Shown here piece by piece: positions 15,967 through 27,020 of a stretch of DNA of 64,000 bases. The stretch spans positions 1-64,000 of the forward strand of contig VXMJ01000063.1 in NCBI GenBank assembly GCA_009841145.1. Direction: 5' to 3'. A program made the position numbers and the translations under genes. The DNA is from Caldilineaceae bacterium SB0661_bin_34. Its GTDB lineage: Bacteria > Chloroflexota > Anaerolineae > Caldilineales > Caldilineaceae. Positions within the stretch are counted from its first letter, which is position 1. Each line of letters opens with the position of its first letter. The notes under the pieces were generated by a model. It was given only the letters and a program-made list of their open reading frames with translations, did no database searches and was not told where the DNA came from.

Positions 15967-17343
15967 ATGCCCAACATTCCTCAAGCACCAGGCGCACCGG
16001 TAATTGGCAACCTGCACGCCTTCACGTCCGATCTGCGGAGTTTTCTGACCGAACAGTACCTGGCCTTGGGCCCGGTCTTTCGGGTTTCAGTCCTTAACCA
16101 TCGGTACGTCGTGCTGGCCGGACCCGAGGCCAACGAGTTCGTGACACGGAAAGGCACCGACCATTTCGTGGCGCAGGAAATTTGGGATGGCGTCACCAAG
16201 GCTGTGGGTGGGGAGAATCCATCCATGATTGCCTTGGACGGACCCCGCCATGCAATCGTGCGCCGCGGCCTCAAGCCCGGCTATGCCGCAGGACCTCTCT
16301 ACTCCCGCATGGTCAAGCTGATCGGATGCCAGCTGGACCTCCTGAGGCAATGGCCCCGTGCCCAGCCGCTGACCGTGTTCCCGCAAGTAAAGCGTCTCGT
16401 GGCCATGCTGCTGGGTTACATGGCGACCAACGAGTCGGCGGAAGACGTCATGGACGACTTCATTTACCTGTTTAAGGCCATGTTGCAAATCCACGTCTTC
16501 AAGACCCGTCCGTCGTTCATGCAGCACCTGCCCAGATACACGCGATCGCGCCAGGCTATTCTCGACATGGCCCGGCGCATCTGGTTGGACCACACATATA
16601 TGGACGACATGGTGCCGGAGGGTGGGAACTTCGTGGATGTCGTGCGGCGCTTTCACGAAGAACACCCCGACCTCATGAACGAGCGGGATGCGATAGCGGC
16701 CCTCAACGGTCCGTTCATCGCCGGCCTTGACACCGCGGCCAGCACGATCTCGTTTCTGATCTATCACATTCTGGCCGACCGTGACTTGACGGCCGCAGCC
16801 ATTGAGGAAGCAGATGCCGTGTTTGCCGATGGGGTGCCCAATCGCAATTCGCTGCGATCCATGATCCGGGTCCGCTGGGCTGCCATGGAGACGCTGCGTC
16901 TGTATCCGCCGGCAACCGTCCTGTCCCGAAGTGTCAGCCAAGGTTTCCGGTTTGCGGGCTTCGATATTCCGGCCGGCACACATTGCATGTTGGCCCACAC
17001 CGTTACCCATGGCCTGCCCGAATTGTTCAAGGACCCGGACTGCTTCGACCCCGAGCGCTTTGGTCCCGAGCGCCGGGAACACATGCAGCCCAACGCCTTC
17101 GTGCCATACGGCCTCGGTCCGCACACATGCCTGGGTGCGTCGACCGCAGACCTTCTGTTTCTGATCGTGACCGCCACCCTGTTCCGCCACTATGAAGTGA
17201 CGATGGATCCGCCGGGGCACAAGGTCCGAATAAAGATGCAGCCGCTGCCAAGCCCCGACAACCGTTTCCGGCTAATCCTGCAATCGGTCCGCCATCCCGA
17301 ACCGGAATGGCTGCTGCCGGCACAGCCGGCCGTTGCTTCCTGA
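15967..17343 (+). CDS. Cytochrome P450
   Basis: The 458-residue protein begins MPNIPQAPGAPVIGNLH, a proline-rich entry without a membrane anchor, so it is soluble. Diagnostic motifs are the I-helix oxygen-binding site AGLDTAAST, the ExxR pair in METLRLYPP, and the haem-cysteine loop FVPYGLGPHTCLGAS. It should bind haem and use two electrons from a partner to oxygenate a lipophilic substrate. No ferredoxin or reductase gene lies in the window. The ATG at 15967 is used because the tracked frame upstream has no P450 character. It may follow its own promoter. Confidence 0.9.
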   Translation: MPNIPQAPGAPVIGNLHAFTSDLRSFLTEQYLALGPVFRVSVLNHRYVVLAGPEANEFVTRKGTDHFVAQEIWDGVTKAVGGENPSMIALDGPRHAIVRRGLKPGYAAGPLYSRMVKLIGCQLDLLRQWPRAQPLTVFPQVKRLVAMLLGYMATNESAEDVMDDFIYLFKAMLQIHVFKTRPSFMQHLPRYTRSRQAILDMARRIWLDHTYMDDMVPEGGNFVDVVRRFHEEHPDLMNERDAIAALNGPFIAGLDTAASTISFLIYHILADRDLTAAAIEEADAVFADGVPNRNSLRSMIRVRWAAMETLRLYPPATVLSRSVSQGFRFAGFDIPAGTHCMLAHTVTHGLPELFKDPDCFDPERFGPERREHMQPNAFVPYGLGPHTCLGASTADLLFLIVTATLFRHYEVTMDPPGHKVRIKMQPLPSPDNRFRLILQSVRHPEPEWLLPAQPAVAS

Positions 17344-17353
17344 ACTCGGCTGC

Positions 17354-18076
17354 TCAGGATTCGGCCGCGACAAACTCCTGCCACAGCCGCTCCACGTCGC
17401 GCTGGAGGGCACGGTCCCGGAAGCCGTGCAGGTACGGATTGCGCCAACTCCGTTTTTTTGTGTTGTAAATGTCCACCATGCCGGGAAGGTCGACCAGTCT
17501 GACCCGGGCATAGATGTCGTGCACCGTAACCGGCTCGACCCCAAGGCCGTGACGTCGCAGAATTTCGCGAAAGGCCTCCGCCTTGACGGCCTGGAGGTCC
17601 CGAACCGCATCCTGCCTGCTGTCCGCGGACGGCTCACCCAGAGCGTCCTTGGCCAGCGAGTCCGCCTTTTCATTGAACCGATTGCCCCTGTGGGCCTTGA
17701 TCTTGACCCACCTGATCCTGACCGGCCAGTGCGGGGCGTCGCGGCGCAGGGCTCTGGTTGCCGGAACGTTGGCCTTCCACTTGCCCTGGGCCCACAGCGG
17801 CAGGCCCTTGAGATCGTGGGCAATGGTCACGTCCGCCACTCCGTATCGGACGCACCATTGCACGGCGCGGTAGACCGCCGCCACCTCACCCCCGATCTGA
17901 TGGGAGCCGGATGCCAGAACCGCGTCCAGATCGCGGCCGAAAACATCCCCCGCATCCTCCAGGCGACCATTCAGGACGGCGATTTCCCTATCGTTCCGGA
18001 CAATGGCCACGCCCCAGGTTGTGGTGCCGTTCCGATAGGACCCGTCGGTGAATGCCCAGTAGCCCGGATATTGCAT
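17354..18076 (-). CDS. RNase H-fold protein (ribonuclease HI-like)
   Basis: The 240-residue protein has the RNase H active-site set: D in AFTDGSYRNG, E in GGEVAAVYRAVQW, D in TIAHDLKGLPLW, and the final H/D in IKAHRGNRFNEKADSLA. It cuts the RNA strand of RNA-DNA hybrids. I start at MQYPGYW (18076), although the AGGAGG site is thirteen bases upstream, longer than ideal; the tracked start at 18160 adds 28 unlikely residues. The C-terminal 80 residues (EILRRHGLGVEPVTVHDIYA) extend beyond the usual RNase HI length. It converges on the P450 gene with ten bases between stops. Confidence 0.75.
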   Translation of the reverse strand: MQYPGYWAFTDGSYRNGTTTWGVAIVRNDREIAVLNGRLEDAGDVFGRDLDAVLASGSHQIGGEVAAVYRAVQWCVRYGVADVTIAHDLKGLPLWAQGKWKANVPATRALRRDAPHWPVRIRWVKIKAHRGNRFNEKADSLAKDALGEPSADSRQDAVRDLQAVKAEAFREILRRHGLGVEPVTVHDIYARVRLVDLPGMVDIYNTKKRSWRNPYLHGFRDRALQRDVERLWQEFVAAES

Positions 18077-18209
18077 GCTATTCCAATTGCCTCCTGTGGA
18101 TTGCCAGGCCCCGTTTCCAACTGGGGCCATGCAGCTGCCGTCACAAATCAAGAGGCCCAAGTCGATGGCATCAACTAGGCCGCGGGCGCGGAATCCGCGC
18201 CGGATCCGG

Positions 18210-18218
18210 TGCTATACT
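18210..18218 (+). promoter_or_regulatory. Extended -10 promoter element of M50 protease gene
   Basis: TGC followed by TATACT lies 26 bases before the ATG at 18244. The same nine bases occur before two other genes in the window. Confidence 0.5.
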
Positions 18219-18243
18219 GCCTCGTTCCCCGCCCGAGCACATA

Positions 18244-19032
18244 ATGTATTCCCCTCCCAGCAACCCTTTTGAAGGCCGCCGGCCCGAGCGCGGCTGGCGC
18301 AGTTGGTCCCAGCGAACCTGGATCCTGATTCTGGTGGTGGCGGTCCTGGGATTCTGGTTCTTCAGAGACAGCTTCTCGTCCCTGGCCGCAGGGCAGGGTT
18401 CGCTGATTCGATTGGCCGGCCGCTTCCTCGCCCCCCTGATCGTCATCCTGGCGGCCATGCCCGTGCACGAGGCAGCGCATGCCGCGGCCGCCGTCTGGCT
18501 GGGGGACGAAACACCCCGGGAACAGGGTCGGCTCACACTCAATCCCCTGCGCCACCTGGATCCGCTGGGCACCATCCTGCTGCTCGTGGTGGGCATGGGC
18601 TGGGCCAAACCCGTCATCTGGAATCCGTCCCGCATCAACGTGGACATTCGGATCGGCACCGTCGTGGTCGCCGTGGCCGGCCCGCTGAGCAATCTGCTGA
18701 TGGCCTTCATTGCCCTGTTGCTGTTGCACGAAGGCGTCTTCGACAATGTGGGCACCGGCGCCTGGACCTACCTGACACCCATCGTCGTTAGTGCCTTTGT
18801 CCAAATCAACATCCTGCTGGCCGTCTTCAACCTGATCCCGGTTCCGCCGCTGGACGGCTCGCATGTACTCTTCGCCCTGCTGCCGGCCAGCGCCCGCAAC
18901 CTGCAGTTCGTCCTCAGCCAGTACGGCATCCTGGTCATCATGTTCATTGTCTGGTTTGCCCCCGGCCTCATCCGCGACACGGCCGACGTCCTTTACGATC
19001 AGATGAATACCGTGGCCAGGATGCTGGCCTAG
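18244..19032 (+). CDS. Site-2-type (M50) membrane metalloprotease
   Basis: The 262-residue protein has five or six membrane segments. The zinc-binding helix is MPVHEAAHAAAAVWLGD (HExxH) and the third ligand is in NLIPVPPLDGSHVLFALLP, matching the NPxPPLDG motif. These proteases cut substrates inside the membrane, often releasing transcription factors, though in this small rhomboid-like subgroup targets are unknown. No PDZ domain is present. GGWAKPV-like residues between the two motifs are typical. It is followed after 36 bases by a dehydrogenase gene in the same direction. Confidence 0.85.
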   Translation: MYSPPSNPFEGRRPERGWRSWSQRTWILILVVAVLGFWFFRDSFSSLAAGQGSLIRLAGRFLAPLIVILAAMPVHEAAHAAAAVWLGDETPREQGRLTLNPLRHLDPLGTILLLVVGMGWAKPVIWNPSRINVDIRIGTVVVAVAGPLSNLLMAFIALLLLHEGVFDNVGTGAWTYLTPIVVSAFVQINILLAVFNLIPVPPLDGSHVLFALLPASARNLQFVLSQYGILVIMFIVWFAPGLIRDTADVLYDQMNTVARMLA

Positions 19033-19068
19033 CTGAACCGCAGTACCCTCCCGAACCCCGACTCCGCC

Positions 19069-20058
19069 ATGCCCGAACTGACCGCCGCGATTGTTGGTCT
19101 GGGAACGACCGGAACGAGCCTTGGTCTGGCCCTCAAGCAGGCCCGCACGGAGTTCCATGTGCTGGGCCACGATCGCGACCGTGGCCGCCTGGCGGTGGCC
19201 AGCAAGCTGGGTGCGGTCGACAAGACCCACTGGAACCTGCACCGCACGGTGGAACCGGCGGACCTGACCGTGCTGGCGGTGCCCGGCTCCGAACTGCCGG
19301 ACCTGCTCCCCTTGCTGGACGAAACCTGGAAACCACGCAGTCTGGTCGTCATCCTGACGTCCGCCATGCAGCCGGTCCTGGCCCTGGCCGAAGAGCACCT
19401 GCCCGAACAGGTGGCCTGGGTGCTGGCCAACCCCGTGCTAACCGGCATCAATGCCCCTGTCCGCGAACGGGAGGACCTCTTCAAGGATGTTCTGTTCTGT
19501 CTGGTTCCCGGCCGAGACACGGCCCCGGAGACCATGCAAGTGGCCCACAACCTGATTGAGCACCTGGGAGCCAAGCCGCACTACGTGGACGCCCTGGAGC
19601 ATGACGGCCTGGTGGCCGGCGTGGAACACACGGCCCACCTTCTGGCCGCGGCCTACATGCACGCGGCCGCCAGCGGTGCCGGCTGGTCGGACGCCCGCAA
19701 GCTGGCCGGCCGGGCTTTTCATCAGGCCACGGACAGCACACTCAGCCCGCAGCACCTGCAGGCGACACTGCTGGCCAACCGGGAGTATGTCTCCACCTGG
19801 CTGACCATCATGCAGCGCGAACTGGCCGAGTGGCAACAGCTGCTGACCGGGGACGGAGACGAACTGCTGGCCCGCCTGGAGGATCAGGACGAGGCCCGCG
19901 TCCGGTGGCTGAAGGGCGCCTCATTGCAGGATTGGAGCGAGGACCGCGCGCCGGTGGTGGAGACTTCGGCAGGCGGTGTCATGCGCCAGATGTTCCTGGG
20001 CCGGCTGGGCAGTCGCCGGCGCCTGCCGCAGGACGACGGAACGGATCGGGAACGCTAA
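19069..20058 (+). CDS. TyrA/prephenate dehydrogenase-like NAD(P) oxidoreductase
   Basis: The 329-residue protein opens with a Rossmann fold (AAIVGLGTTGTSLGLALKQA) and ADLTVLAVPGSELPDLLPLL. A helical C-terminal half contains EHDGLVAGVEHTAHLLAAAY. This plan matches the prephenate/arogenate dehydrogenase superfamily, which oxidises prephenate to hydroxyphenylpyruvate in tyrosine synthesis. The usual HPMAG-type motif is replaced by ANPVLTG, so the substrate may differ. It is probably cotranscribed with the M50 gene. A GC-rich palindrome lies beyond its stop. Confidence 0.65.
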   Translation: MPELTAAIVGLGTTGTSLGLALKQARTEFHVLGHDRDRGRLAVASKLGAVDKTHWNLHRTVEPADLTVLAVPGSELPDLLPLLDETWKPRSLVVILTSAMQPVLALAEEHLPEQVAWVLANPVLTGINAPVREREDLFKDVLFCLVPGRDTAPETMQVAHNLIEHLGAKPHYVDALEHDGLVAGVEHTAHLLAAAYMHAAASGAGWSDARKLAGRAFHQATDSTLSPQHLQATLLANREYVSTWLTIMQRELAEWQQLLTGDGDELLARLEDQDEARVRWLKGASLQDWSEDRAPVVETSAGGVMRQMFLGRLGSRRRLPQDDGTDRER

Positions 20059-20080
20059 GGTAGAGCCCGGAGGCCGGGAC

Positions 20081-20098
20081 GGTCCCGGCGCCGGGACC
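20081..20098. terminator. GC-rich palindrome between convergent genes
   Basis: GGTCCCGGCGCCGGGACC is a perfect 18-base palindrome between the TyrA-like and HD genes, which converge. No U-tract follows on either strand, so termination function is uncertain. Confidence 0.4.
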
Positions 20099-20138
20099 GC
20101 AATCATGTCCGGTACCCGCCGCCCGGACGGCGGAATGC

Positions 20139-20720
20139 TCAGACGCCCGCGAGATCCAGTTCGGTAGCGGCCTCCTGCATCGCGGTCAGGACCCGCTGCA
20201 CGTGCTCCTCGAAGGGTTCGCCCAGGGCTTCGATGTAGGCCATGTTCTCGTCCCGGTCGATGGCCGCCGTGAACGCCTTGTCCTTCCACTTGCGGCGCAC
20301 GGACCGCAGCTTGACCGATGCCAGGGCCCTGTCCGGCCGCACGTAGGCACAGGCCAGGATTAGCCCCGTCAGCTCATCGCAGGCCAACAGGGCCTTGTCC
20401 AGCCTGGACTCGCAGGGCACCCCCAGAAACGTGGCATGGGCCTCCACAGCGTGAATCAACCGGGCGTCCCAGTTGCGTTCCCGGAACAGGCGCAGGGCCG
20501 AGCGCGGGTGGCCGTTCTCGGTGTCCTCCATTTCGGGATGGCGTTCGTAGTCCAAGTCGTGCAACAGGCCGGTCAGGCCCCACAACTCCTCGTCCTCCCC
20601 GTAATGGCGGGCATAGGCCCGCATGGCGGCTTCGACCGCCAGCATGTGCCGGCGCAGGTTCTGGTTCTCGACCCACTCCTCGAGCAGGACCTTGGCTTCC
20701 GTGCGGCTGGGCAGGGACAT
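20139..20720 (-). CDS. HD-domain phosphohydrolase
   Basis: The 193-residue protein contains metal-binding HD signatures: NQNLRRHMLAVEAAM, then GLLHDLDYERHPE, a histidine in NGHPRSAL and AHATF farther on. HD proteins hydrolyse nucleotides or other phosphoesters. This subgroup often carries a KDAKE-like insertion and has no assigned substrate. It lies just downstream of the groEL terminator on the same strand but has its own space (about 75 bases), so it is probably separate. Confidence 0.75.
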   Translation of the reverse strand: MSLPSRTEAKVLLEEWVENQNLRRHMLAVEAAMRAYARHYGEDEELWGLTGLLHDLDYERHPEMEDTENGHPRSALRLFRERNWDARLIHAVEAHATFLGVPCESRLDKALLACDELTGLILACAYVRPDRALASVKLRSVRRKWKDKAFTAAIDRDENMAYIEALGEPFEEHVQRVLTAMQEAATELDLAGV

Positions 20721-20796
20721 GGAATCGCATCCTGAAATTGACTTCCGTTCGACCGTGTCATTTTAGTACCCGCGTCCCCGAATCGGTGCCGGCAAC

Positions 20797-20825
20797 AAAA
20801 GAGGGGCGCCAAAGCGCCCCTCTTC
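20797..20825 (-). terminator. Rho-independent terminator of groES-groEL
   Basis: On the minus strand, AAGAGGGGCGC and GGCGCCCCTCTT form a long stem around a short loop, followed by TTGTTG. It lies 29 bases after the groEL stop. Confidence 0.8.
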
Positions 20826-20853
20826 CAACTGTCGACCTGATGGTCCGGGTGAA

Positions 20854-22494
<1,641 letters not shown>

Positions 22495-22552
22495 TTGTTG
22501 TCTTGCTCCTTTTCTGTAAACCATCGACAGCCACGCGGGCCGCCGGGAATAA

Positions 22553-22840
22553 CTAACCGACCAGGGCCAGCACGTCGGATTCCTTGAGAATCAGGATTTC
22601 CTCGCCGTCCACCTTGATGGTGGTGCCGGAGTACTTGGCATAGAGCACTGTGTCGTCCACGCCAACCTCCATGGGAATGCGCTCGCCGTTGTCGTCCCGG
22701 GCTCCCGGTCCAACCGCCAGCACGGTGCCTTCCTGAGGCTTTTCCTTGGCCGTCTCCGGCAGGAAAATGCCCGATGAGGTCTGCTCCTCGCCCTCGTTCG
22801 GACGAACGACCAGACGGTCGCCCAACGGTTTCAGGTTCAT
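22553..22840 (-). CDS. groES: 10-kDa co-chaperonin GroES
   Basis: Starting at [14 protein letters not shown] (22840), with GGAGG upstream, the 95-residue protein has the mobile loop [17 protein letters not shown] and [20 protein letters not shown]. It ends [14 protein letters not shown]. It caps the GroEL ring during ATP-driven folding. The gene is first in the operon and is preceded by CIRCE. Confidence 0.98.
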   Translation of the reverse strand: MNLKPLGDRLVVRPNEGEEQTSSGIFLPETAKEKPQEGTVLAVGPGARDDNGERIPMEVGVDDTVLYAKYSGTTIKVDGEEILILKESDVLALVG

Positions 22841-22895
22841 ATCGCTACTTTGCCTCCTGCTTGATGGCCGCACCCCGGTGCCGCCCTTGCCTGGA

Positions 22896-22922
22896 TTGGC
22901 ACTCTCGCTGTCCGAGTGCCAA
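22896..22922. promoter_or_regulatory. CIRCE operator (HrcA site)
   Basis: TTGGCACTC, nine bases, then GAGTGCCAA: a perfect inverted repeat of the CIRCE type (consensus TTAGCACTC-N9-GAGTGCTAA, with the same change in both arms). It lies 55 bases before the groES start. HrcA would repress the operon here and release it on heat shock. No hrcA gene is in the window. Confidence 0.93.
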
Positions 22923-23061
22923 CGGACAGGTTACCAAAGTACCGGGCCGGAACCCAAGATTCCGGTGGCGGCAATCGGTGGGCGAACAGCACCCGCGAGG
23001 CGCGTGTTCACATGGGCTCATAGGCTACGCCAGATCCCGGCGGCGGTGTGTTGGATCTTGG

Positions 23062-25305
23062 TTAACGTTTGTCGGACGTACGGTCCGGGCGCCGGGACGC
23101 AGCTCCGGCCAGCCGTTGCCGGCACTGATCCAAAAACCGGCTTTCCTCGCGTGCGAAGTCCGGAAACTGGAAGGCCGTGTACGTCTGCAGGGCGGCCTCG
23201 AATTCCAGGGCGGCGGCTTCCCATTCCTCCATGCCCTGGTAGACCTGGCCCAGATTGTGATGCACGGTGGCCGCATCCAGCCACGACTCCTGGTCCTGAT
23301 GCCGCTCCAGGGCCTGCCGGAACCAATCCGCGGCGGCCGGCAGATCCTCCACCTGGAAGGCCAGTGTGCCCAGGTTGGTCAGCGTCGTAGCTTCACCGTC
23401 CACCTGCCTCAGATAGCGGTACAACTCCAGCGCGTTCAGGTAGACATGGCGGGCCAGTTCCGTACGGTCCAGTGCTTCCAGGGCCAACCCCATGCTGTTG
23501 TAGATGTTGGCAATTTGGTGTCGGTTGTCGTTGCGCCGCGCCAGCAGCAGCGCCTGCTCCAGCCGTGCCAGGGCCTGCGGATACTTCTCAAGGGCCAGAT
23601 GGAGACTGCCCAGACTGCGATAGGCGCGCACCAGTTCGGTCAGGGTACTGCCCTGGGACAGGTATTCGTAGGCCTTGTCGCAATGCTCGAGTGCAGCCGT
23701 CAGCTGGTTTTGTTCCCTGTACACGGTGCTGATGTCGGTGTGCACAATCGCCAACTGGGTCACCAGCTCGCGCCGTTCCAGCACAACGCGGGCCCGTTCC
23801 AGCCAAGCCAGGGCCTGTTCGTGCTCCTCGCGGTGGTAGAGCAGACGCCCCATCTGTACCAGCAGGTGCCCGAAAGCCTCGTGGCGGCTCTGGGCCGCGC
23901 TGGCCACGGCGCCGGCCGCGGTCCAGGACAGGCCCCGCGGCATGTGCCGCCATCGGGCGTGCAGCACCAGGGAACGGGCATAGCGGCTGACCAGTTCCAA
24001 TTGGGACGGGGACACATTCAGTTTGAACCGGGTCAGATCGGGGGTGGCAGCCAGGGAGGCGGCCAGCGTCTCCAGGTCGTCGCCGCAGACCTCCCGCATG
24101 ATGTGCACGCACCAGTCCGCGGCTTGGCGAATGTTGCCCCACTCGGGTTCGAGCGCCGACCAGTACAGCTGATCGGGACGTTCGAACCAGGACACGAACC
24201 GCACGTAGTAACGGGCATGGGCGTTGCGCCAGTCCCGGGACTGCGCGTGGCGGTCGGCTTCCAGCCGCCGCCGCACGGCGGGATGAATCACGACCCGGGC
24301 CTGGGTCGGCACATCCTCCAGCAATGCCCTGTCCTGCAGCAGTTCGAGGACGCGCTGCAATCCCGGCCCCAGTTGAGTTTTTGAACCAACGGTCCACTGG
24401 GGTGCCTCCGCCACGTGCAGAACCATGTCCGAGTCGCCAGGCCAGAACAGGTCGCGGATGGCCAGGTAGGAAGCACCTCCCGACGCCATGTTGAGACGCT
24501 CCAGCACCTGCATGGCGTCGGTACTTTCCTGCGCCACGCGGTCCGCGGCCAGGCGAATGAGCACATCAAGGGATGGCTCCGAACTGGTCTCCACCGCGCG
24601 GATCACCTGTTCCAGGCATGCCGGACGGGCTTTGAGCAGGCCCGCCAACAGGCGAATGGCCAAGGGCCCACCACCCGTTAGGTCGTGCACCGTCCCCGCA
24701 TCGGTGGCCGGTGCCTGCAACGCCTGCCAGAACACCTCGGTGTCATATCGGCTCAGTCCGCCAAGGTGCAGAACCGTTTCCTGGGCCAGTTCCTCCATTT
24801 CCGGGGTCAGCCGGTCCGCGATCAGCACGACGCGGGACGGTGTGTCGGCGGTCTCCAGGTTCCGGAACGTCTGCAGAAGCAGCTGGCGGTCGGCCTCCGA
24901 AACGGATTCGAGTTCATCCAGGACCAGCACTCGGCGACGGCGGTAGAGCAGTTCCCGAATGCCAGTGCTCCACTGCGCCCGGATATGCCAGGAATGGTCG
25001 AAGCCCAACACGGACGTCAGGCTGTGAACGATGTCCTGGAAACGGAAACGCTCCAGGCCGGCGGCCGCCGCCCAAACACAACCGTCCGGAAATTCGTTGA
25101 TGGCCGACCACACAGCCGCGGTCACCAGGGCGCTTTTGCCCACGCCGGGCGGGCCGACCACCGCAATCACGGGCGTGGTTCCGGGATCGCCCAGCCGGCC
25201 CTGCAGCTGGCGCAGGGCCGAACGCCGGCCGCTGAACCCCCGCAGCCGGTACAGGCCGAGGTTGTGTCGAATGTCTCTTTCCGACGAGATCGCCTGGCGC
25301 TCCAT
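23062..25305 (-). CDS. NB-ARC-like ATPase with TPR repeats
   Basis: I start at MERQAISSERDIRHNL (25305), giving 747 residues; the tracked upstream part has no domain. Residues 40-60 hold Walker A (VAVVGPPGVGKSALVTAAVW after GRRSALRQLQ) and RRVLVLDELESVSE is Walker B. LTGGGPLAIRLLAGLLKA resembles the GLPL-type NB-ARC motif. A winged-helix-like stretch follows, then at least six TPRs from about residue 480, for example AYRSLGSLHLALEKYPQALA and TVHHNLGQVYQGMEEWEAAA. Such STAND ATPases switch on ligand binding. No effector domain is visible at either end. It is the last gene of a four-gene operon. Confidence 0.78.
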   Translation of the reverse strand: MERQAISSERDIRHNLGLYRLRGFSGRRSALRQLQGRLGDPGTTPVIAVVGPPGVGKSALVTAAVWSAINEFPDGCVWAAAAGLERFRFQDIVHSLTSVLGFDHSWHIRAQWSTGIRELLYRRRRVLVLDELESVSEADRQLLLQTFRNLETADTPSRVVLIADRLTPEMEELAQETVLHLGGLSRYDTEVFWQALQAPATDAGTVHDLTGGGPLAIRLLAGLLKARPACLEQVIRAVETSSEPSLDVLIRLAADRVAQESTDAMQVLERLNMASGGASYLAIRDLFWPGDSDMVLHVAEAPQWTVGSKTQLGPGLQRVLELLQDRALLEDVPTQARVVIHPAVRRRLEADRHAQSRDWRNAHARYYVRFVSWFERPDQLYWSALEPEWGNIRQAADWCVHIMREVCGDDLETLAASLAATPDLTRFKLNVSPSQLELVSRYARSLVLHARWRHMPRGLSWTAAGAVASAAQSRHEAFGHLLVQMGRLLYHREEHEQALAWLERARVVLERRELVTQLAIVHTDISTVYREQNQLTAALEHCDKAYEYLSQGSTLTELVRAYRSLGSLHLALEKYPQALARLEQALLLARRNDNRHQIANIYNSMGLALEALDRTELARHVYLNALELYRYLRQVDGEATTLTNLGTLAFQVEDLPAAADWFRQALERHQDQESWLDAATVHHNLGQVYQGMEEWEAAALEFEAALQTYTAFQFPDFAREESRFLDQCRQRLAGAASRRPDRTSDKR

Positions 25306-25324
25306 ATCGCTTGCCGCCCGCGTA

Positions 25325-26455
25325 TTACACGGGACAACTCTCCAGTCCCTCCAGGGCCGGTCCGCTTTCGGGGTCGATCTCCAGAGCGGCCAGCAACCAG
25401 GGCTTGGCCTTGTCGCACTCGGAAGGATCCTTGTAGACATAGGCCAGACCCAACTGGTACAGGAACTCAATGCGGGGCGTGCCCTCGATCAGTTCCAGGG
25501 CCTCGGACAGAATGCCGACCGCACCCTCGTAGTTGCGCATGCGGTAGTAGACCGTGCCCAAGTGGGCCATGGCCAGCCCGTCCTGTGGATTGACCTCGAC
25601 GGCCCGTTCCAAGTTGCGCCGGGCCTCCAGGTCGTTGCCCACCTTGAAGTGGCCGTAGCCCAGGGCATCCCACGTGAGCGAGATATTCGGGTTCAGCTCC
25701 AGGGCCCGTTCATAGGCTTCCAGGGCATTCTCCCATTCGAACAATGCCTCGTAGAGCCGCCCCTTGTGGAGCTCCAGGTACCAGGCCGACGGATCCACGG
25801 CCAGACCCTGATCCAACGCGGCCAAGCCGTCGGTGTACTCGCCGCGGTATTCGTGCAGCAGGGCCTTGTTGCGCCATACCAGGACATCCAGCGGTGCCAG
25901 TTCGGCCGCCTGATCGAGGTAGGACTCGGCCTTGTACCAGTTTCCGACGTCGGCGTAGATCTCCCCCAGGATGGCCAGCGTCCGGCTGTTGTCCGGGGAG
26001 AGCACCAGAGCATCCACCGCCGTGTTGACCGCCTCCTCGTACTCCCCGGACCAGTCCAGGGCGCGCGCCAGCGCATTCAGGCTGTCCACATGGCGGTCGT
26101 CCCGGCGAACCGCCTCCTCGGCCGCAGCCAGTGCCTTGGGCACCTGGTTGAGCAGGATGTACAGGCGCGACTGGTCCACCAGCGGCTGTGGGTTCCAGGT
26201 TTCGATTGCGGCCACCTGCCCGTAGAACTCCGCCGCCTTGAGCAGGTCGCCCTGCGATTCATGGACGCGGGCCTGGGCCAAGGGATTCACGGCACTGGGT
26301 GTGGGAGTCGGATCTGGCAGTACGAAGGTGGCCCGTTCCACGAGCAGTTCGCGCCGGTTCCACAAGCTGATACAGGCCAACACCAGCAGCGCCAGGGCCC
26401 ACATGGGGACGCGCCAGCGCCGGCGGCTGGTGTAACGAACCGAACGCAACTCCAT
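25325..26455 (-). CDS. Membrane-anchored TPR protein
   Basis: The 376-residue protein has one N-terminal membrane segment (VPMWALALLVLACISLWN, residues 16-33), then a Pro-rich bridge (LPDPTPTPSAV). About nine TPR units follow, such as DALVLSPDNSRTLAILGEIY and ALELNPNISLTWDALGYGHF. TPRs form a curved scaffold for protein partners, presumably on the outer face if the anchor is a signal anchor. It ends with CDKAKPWLLAALEIDPESGP. The gene lies 28 bases after the preceding gene and 19 before the NB-ARC gene, so they are cotranscribed. Confidence 0.78.
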   Translation of the reverse strand: MELRSVRYTSRRRWRVPMWALALLVLACISLWNRRELLVERATFVLPDPTPTPSAVNPLAQARVHESQGDLLKAAEFYGQVAAIETWNPQPLVDQSRLYILLNQVPKALAAAEEAVRRDDRHVDSLNALARALDWSGEYEEAVNTAVDALVLSPDNSRTLAILGEIYADVGNWYKAESYLDQAAELAPLDVLVWRNKALLHEYRGEYTDGLAALDQGLAVDPSAWYLELHKGRLYEALFEWENALEAYERALELNPNISLTWDALGYGHFKVGNDLEARRNLERAVEVNPQDGLAMAHLGTVYYRMRNYEGAVGILSEALELIEGTPRIEFLYQLGLAYVYKDPSECDKAKPWLLAALEIDPESGPALEGLESCPV

Positions 26456-26483
26456 GGGAATTCAACCGGAACGCACCGGGACG

Positions 26484-27020
26484 CTACTTGAGCAGCGGCC
26501 AGGCGGACACCAGCGTCACCACGAGGAACACCAGAAGGGCCGGGCTCAGGAACAGGCGCCCTGTGAGCACAAAGAGCACCACGCTGCCCAGCAGGCAGCC
26601 CAACAGAACACCAACCACCGCGAACAGGCCCAGCCGGCGACCCCGCCGGCGTTGGACGGCCTGCCGCACAATCCGGGCCAGCAGGGCACCGGCGGCCCCG
26701 CCGGTCAGAAAAGCGATCAACAAACCCAGGAAGGTTCCAACCAAACCGGACACGAACCCGGCCACGGGCAGGCCGACCGCGGCCAGTACCATTCCGGTGC
26801 CCATGGCGATCCAAGGATCGCCTGGCTCCATGTTGTAGGCCCGATCCTGGTGTTCGCGGATGCAGTCCCGGCAGCGGTAGCCGACCGGCGTATGCACCGC
26901 GCAGCGGGTGCACATCGGTTCGTCGCACCGGTTGCAGCGCAGCCGGGTTTCAACCTCGGGATGACGCTTGCAGCGGAGTGGGGCGACAACTGGGGGCTGC
27001 AGGGCGTGGGAGTCGGCCAT
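26484..27020 (-). CDS. Zinc-binding (B-box-like) multipass membrane protein
   Basis: The start MADSHALQPP at 27020 overlaps the nadK stop as TGATG, which supports it over the tracked start at 27188. The 178-residue product begins with a zinc site in the pattern of B-box/rhomboid-associated domains: LRCKRHPEVETRLRCNRCDE, then PMCTRCAVHTPVGYRCRDCI. Four hydrophobic segments follow (MGTGMVLAAVGLPVAGFVSG and others). The soluble zinc module probably faces the cytoplasm and binds protein. Function is unknown; it is conserved in layout with TPR proteins in this operon. Confidence 0.7.
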   Translation of the reverse strand: MADSHALQPPVVAPLRCKRHPEVETRLRCNRCDEPMCTRCAVHTPVGYRCRDCIREHQDRAYNMEPGDPWIAMGTGMVLAAVGLPVAGFVSGLVGTFLGLLIAFLTGGAAGALLARIVRQAVQRRRGRRLGLFAVVGVLLGCLLGSVVLFVLTGRLFLSPALLVFLVVTLVSAWPLLK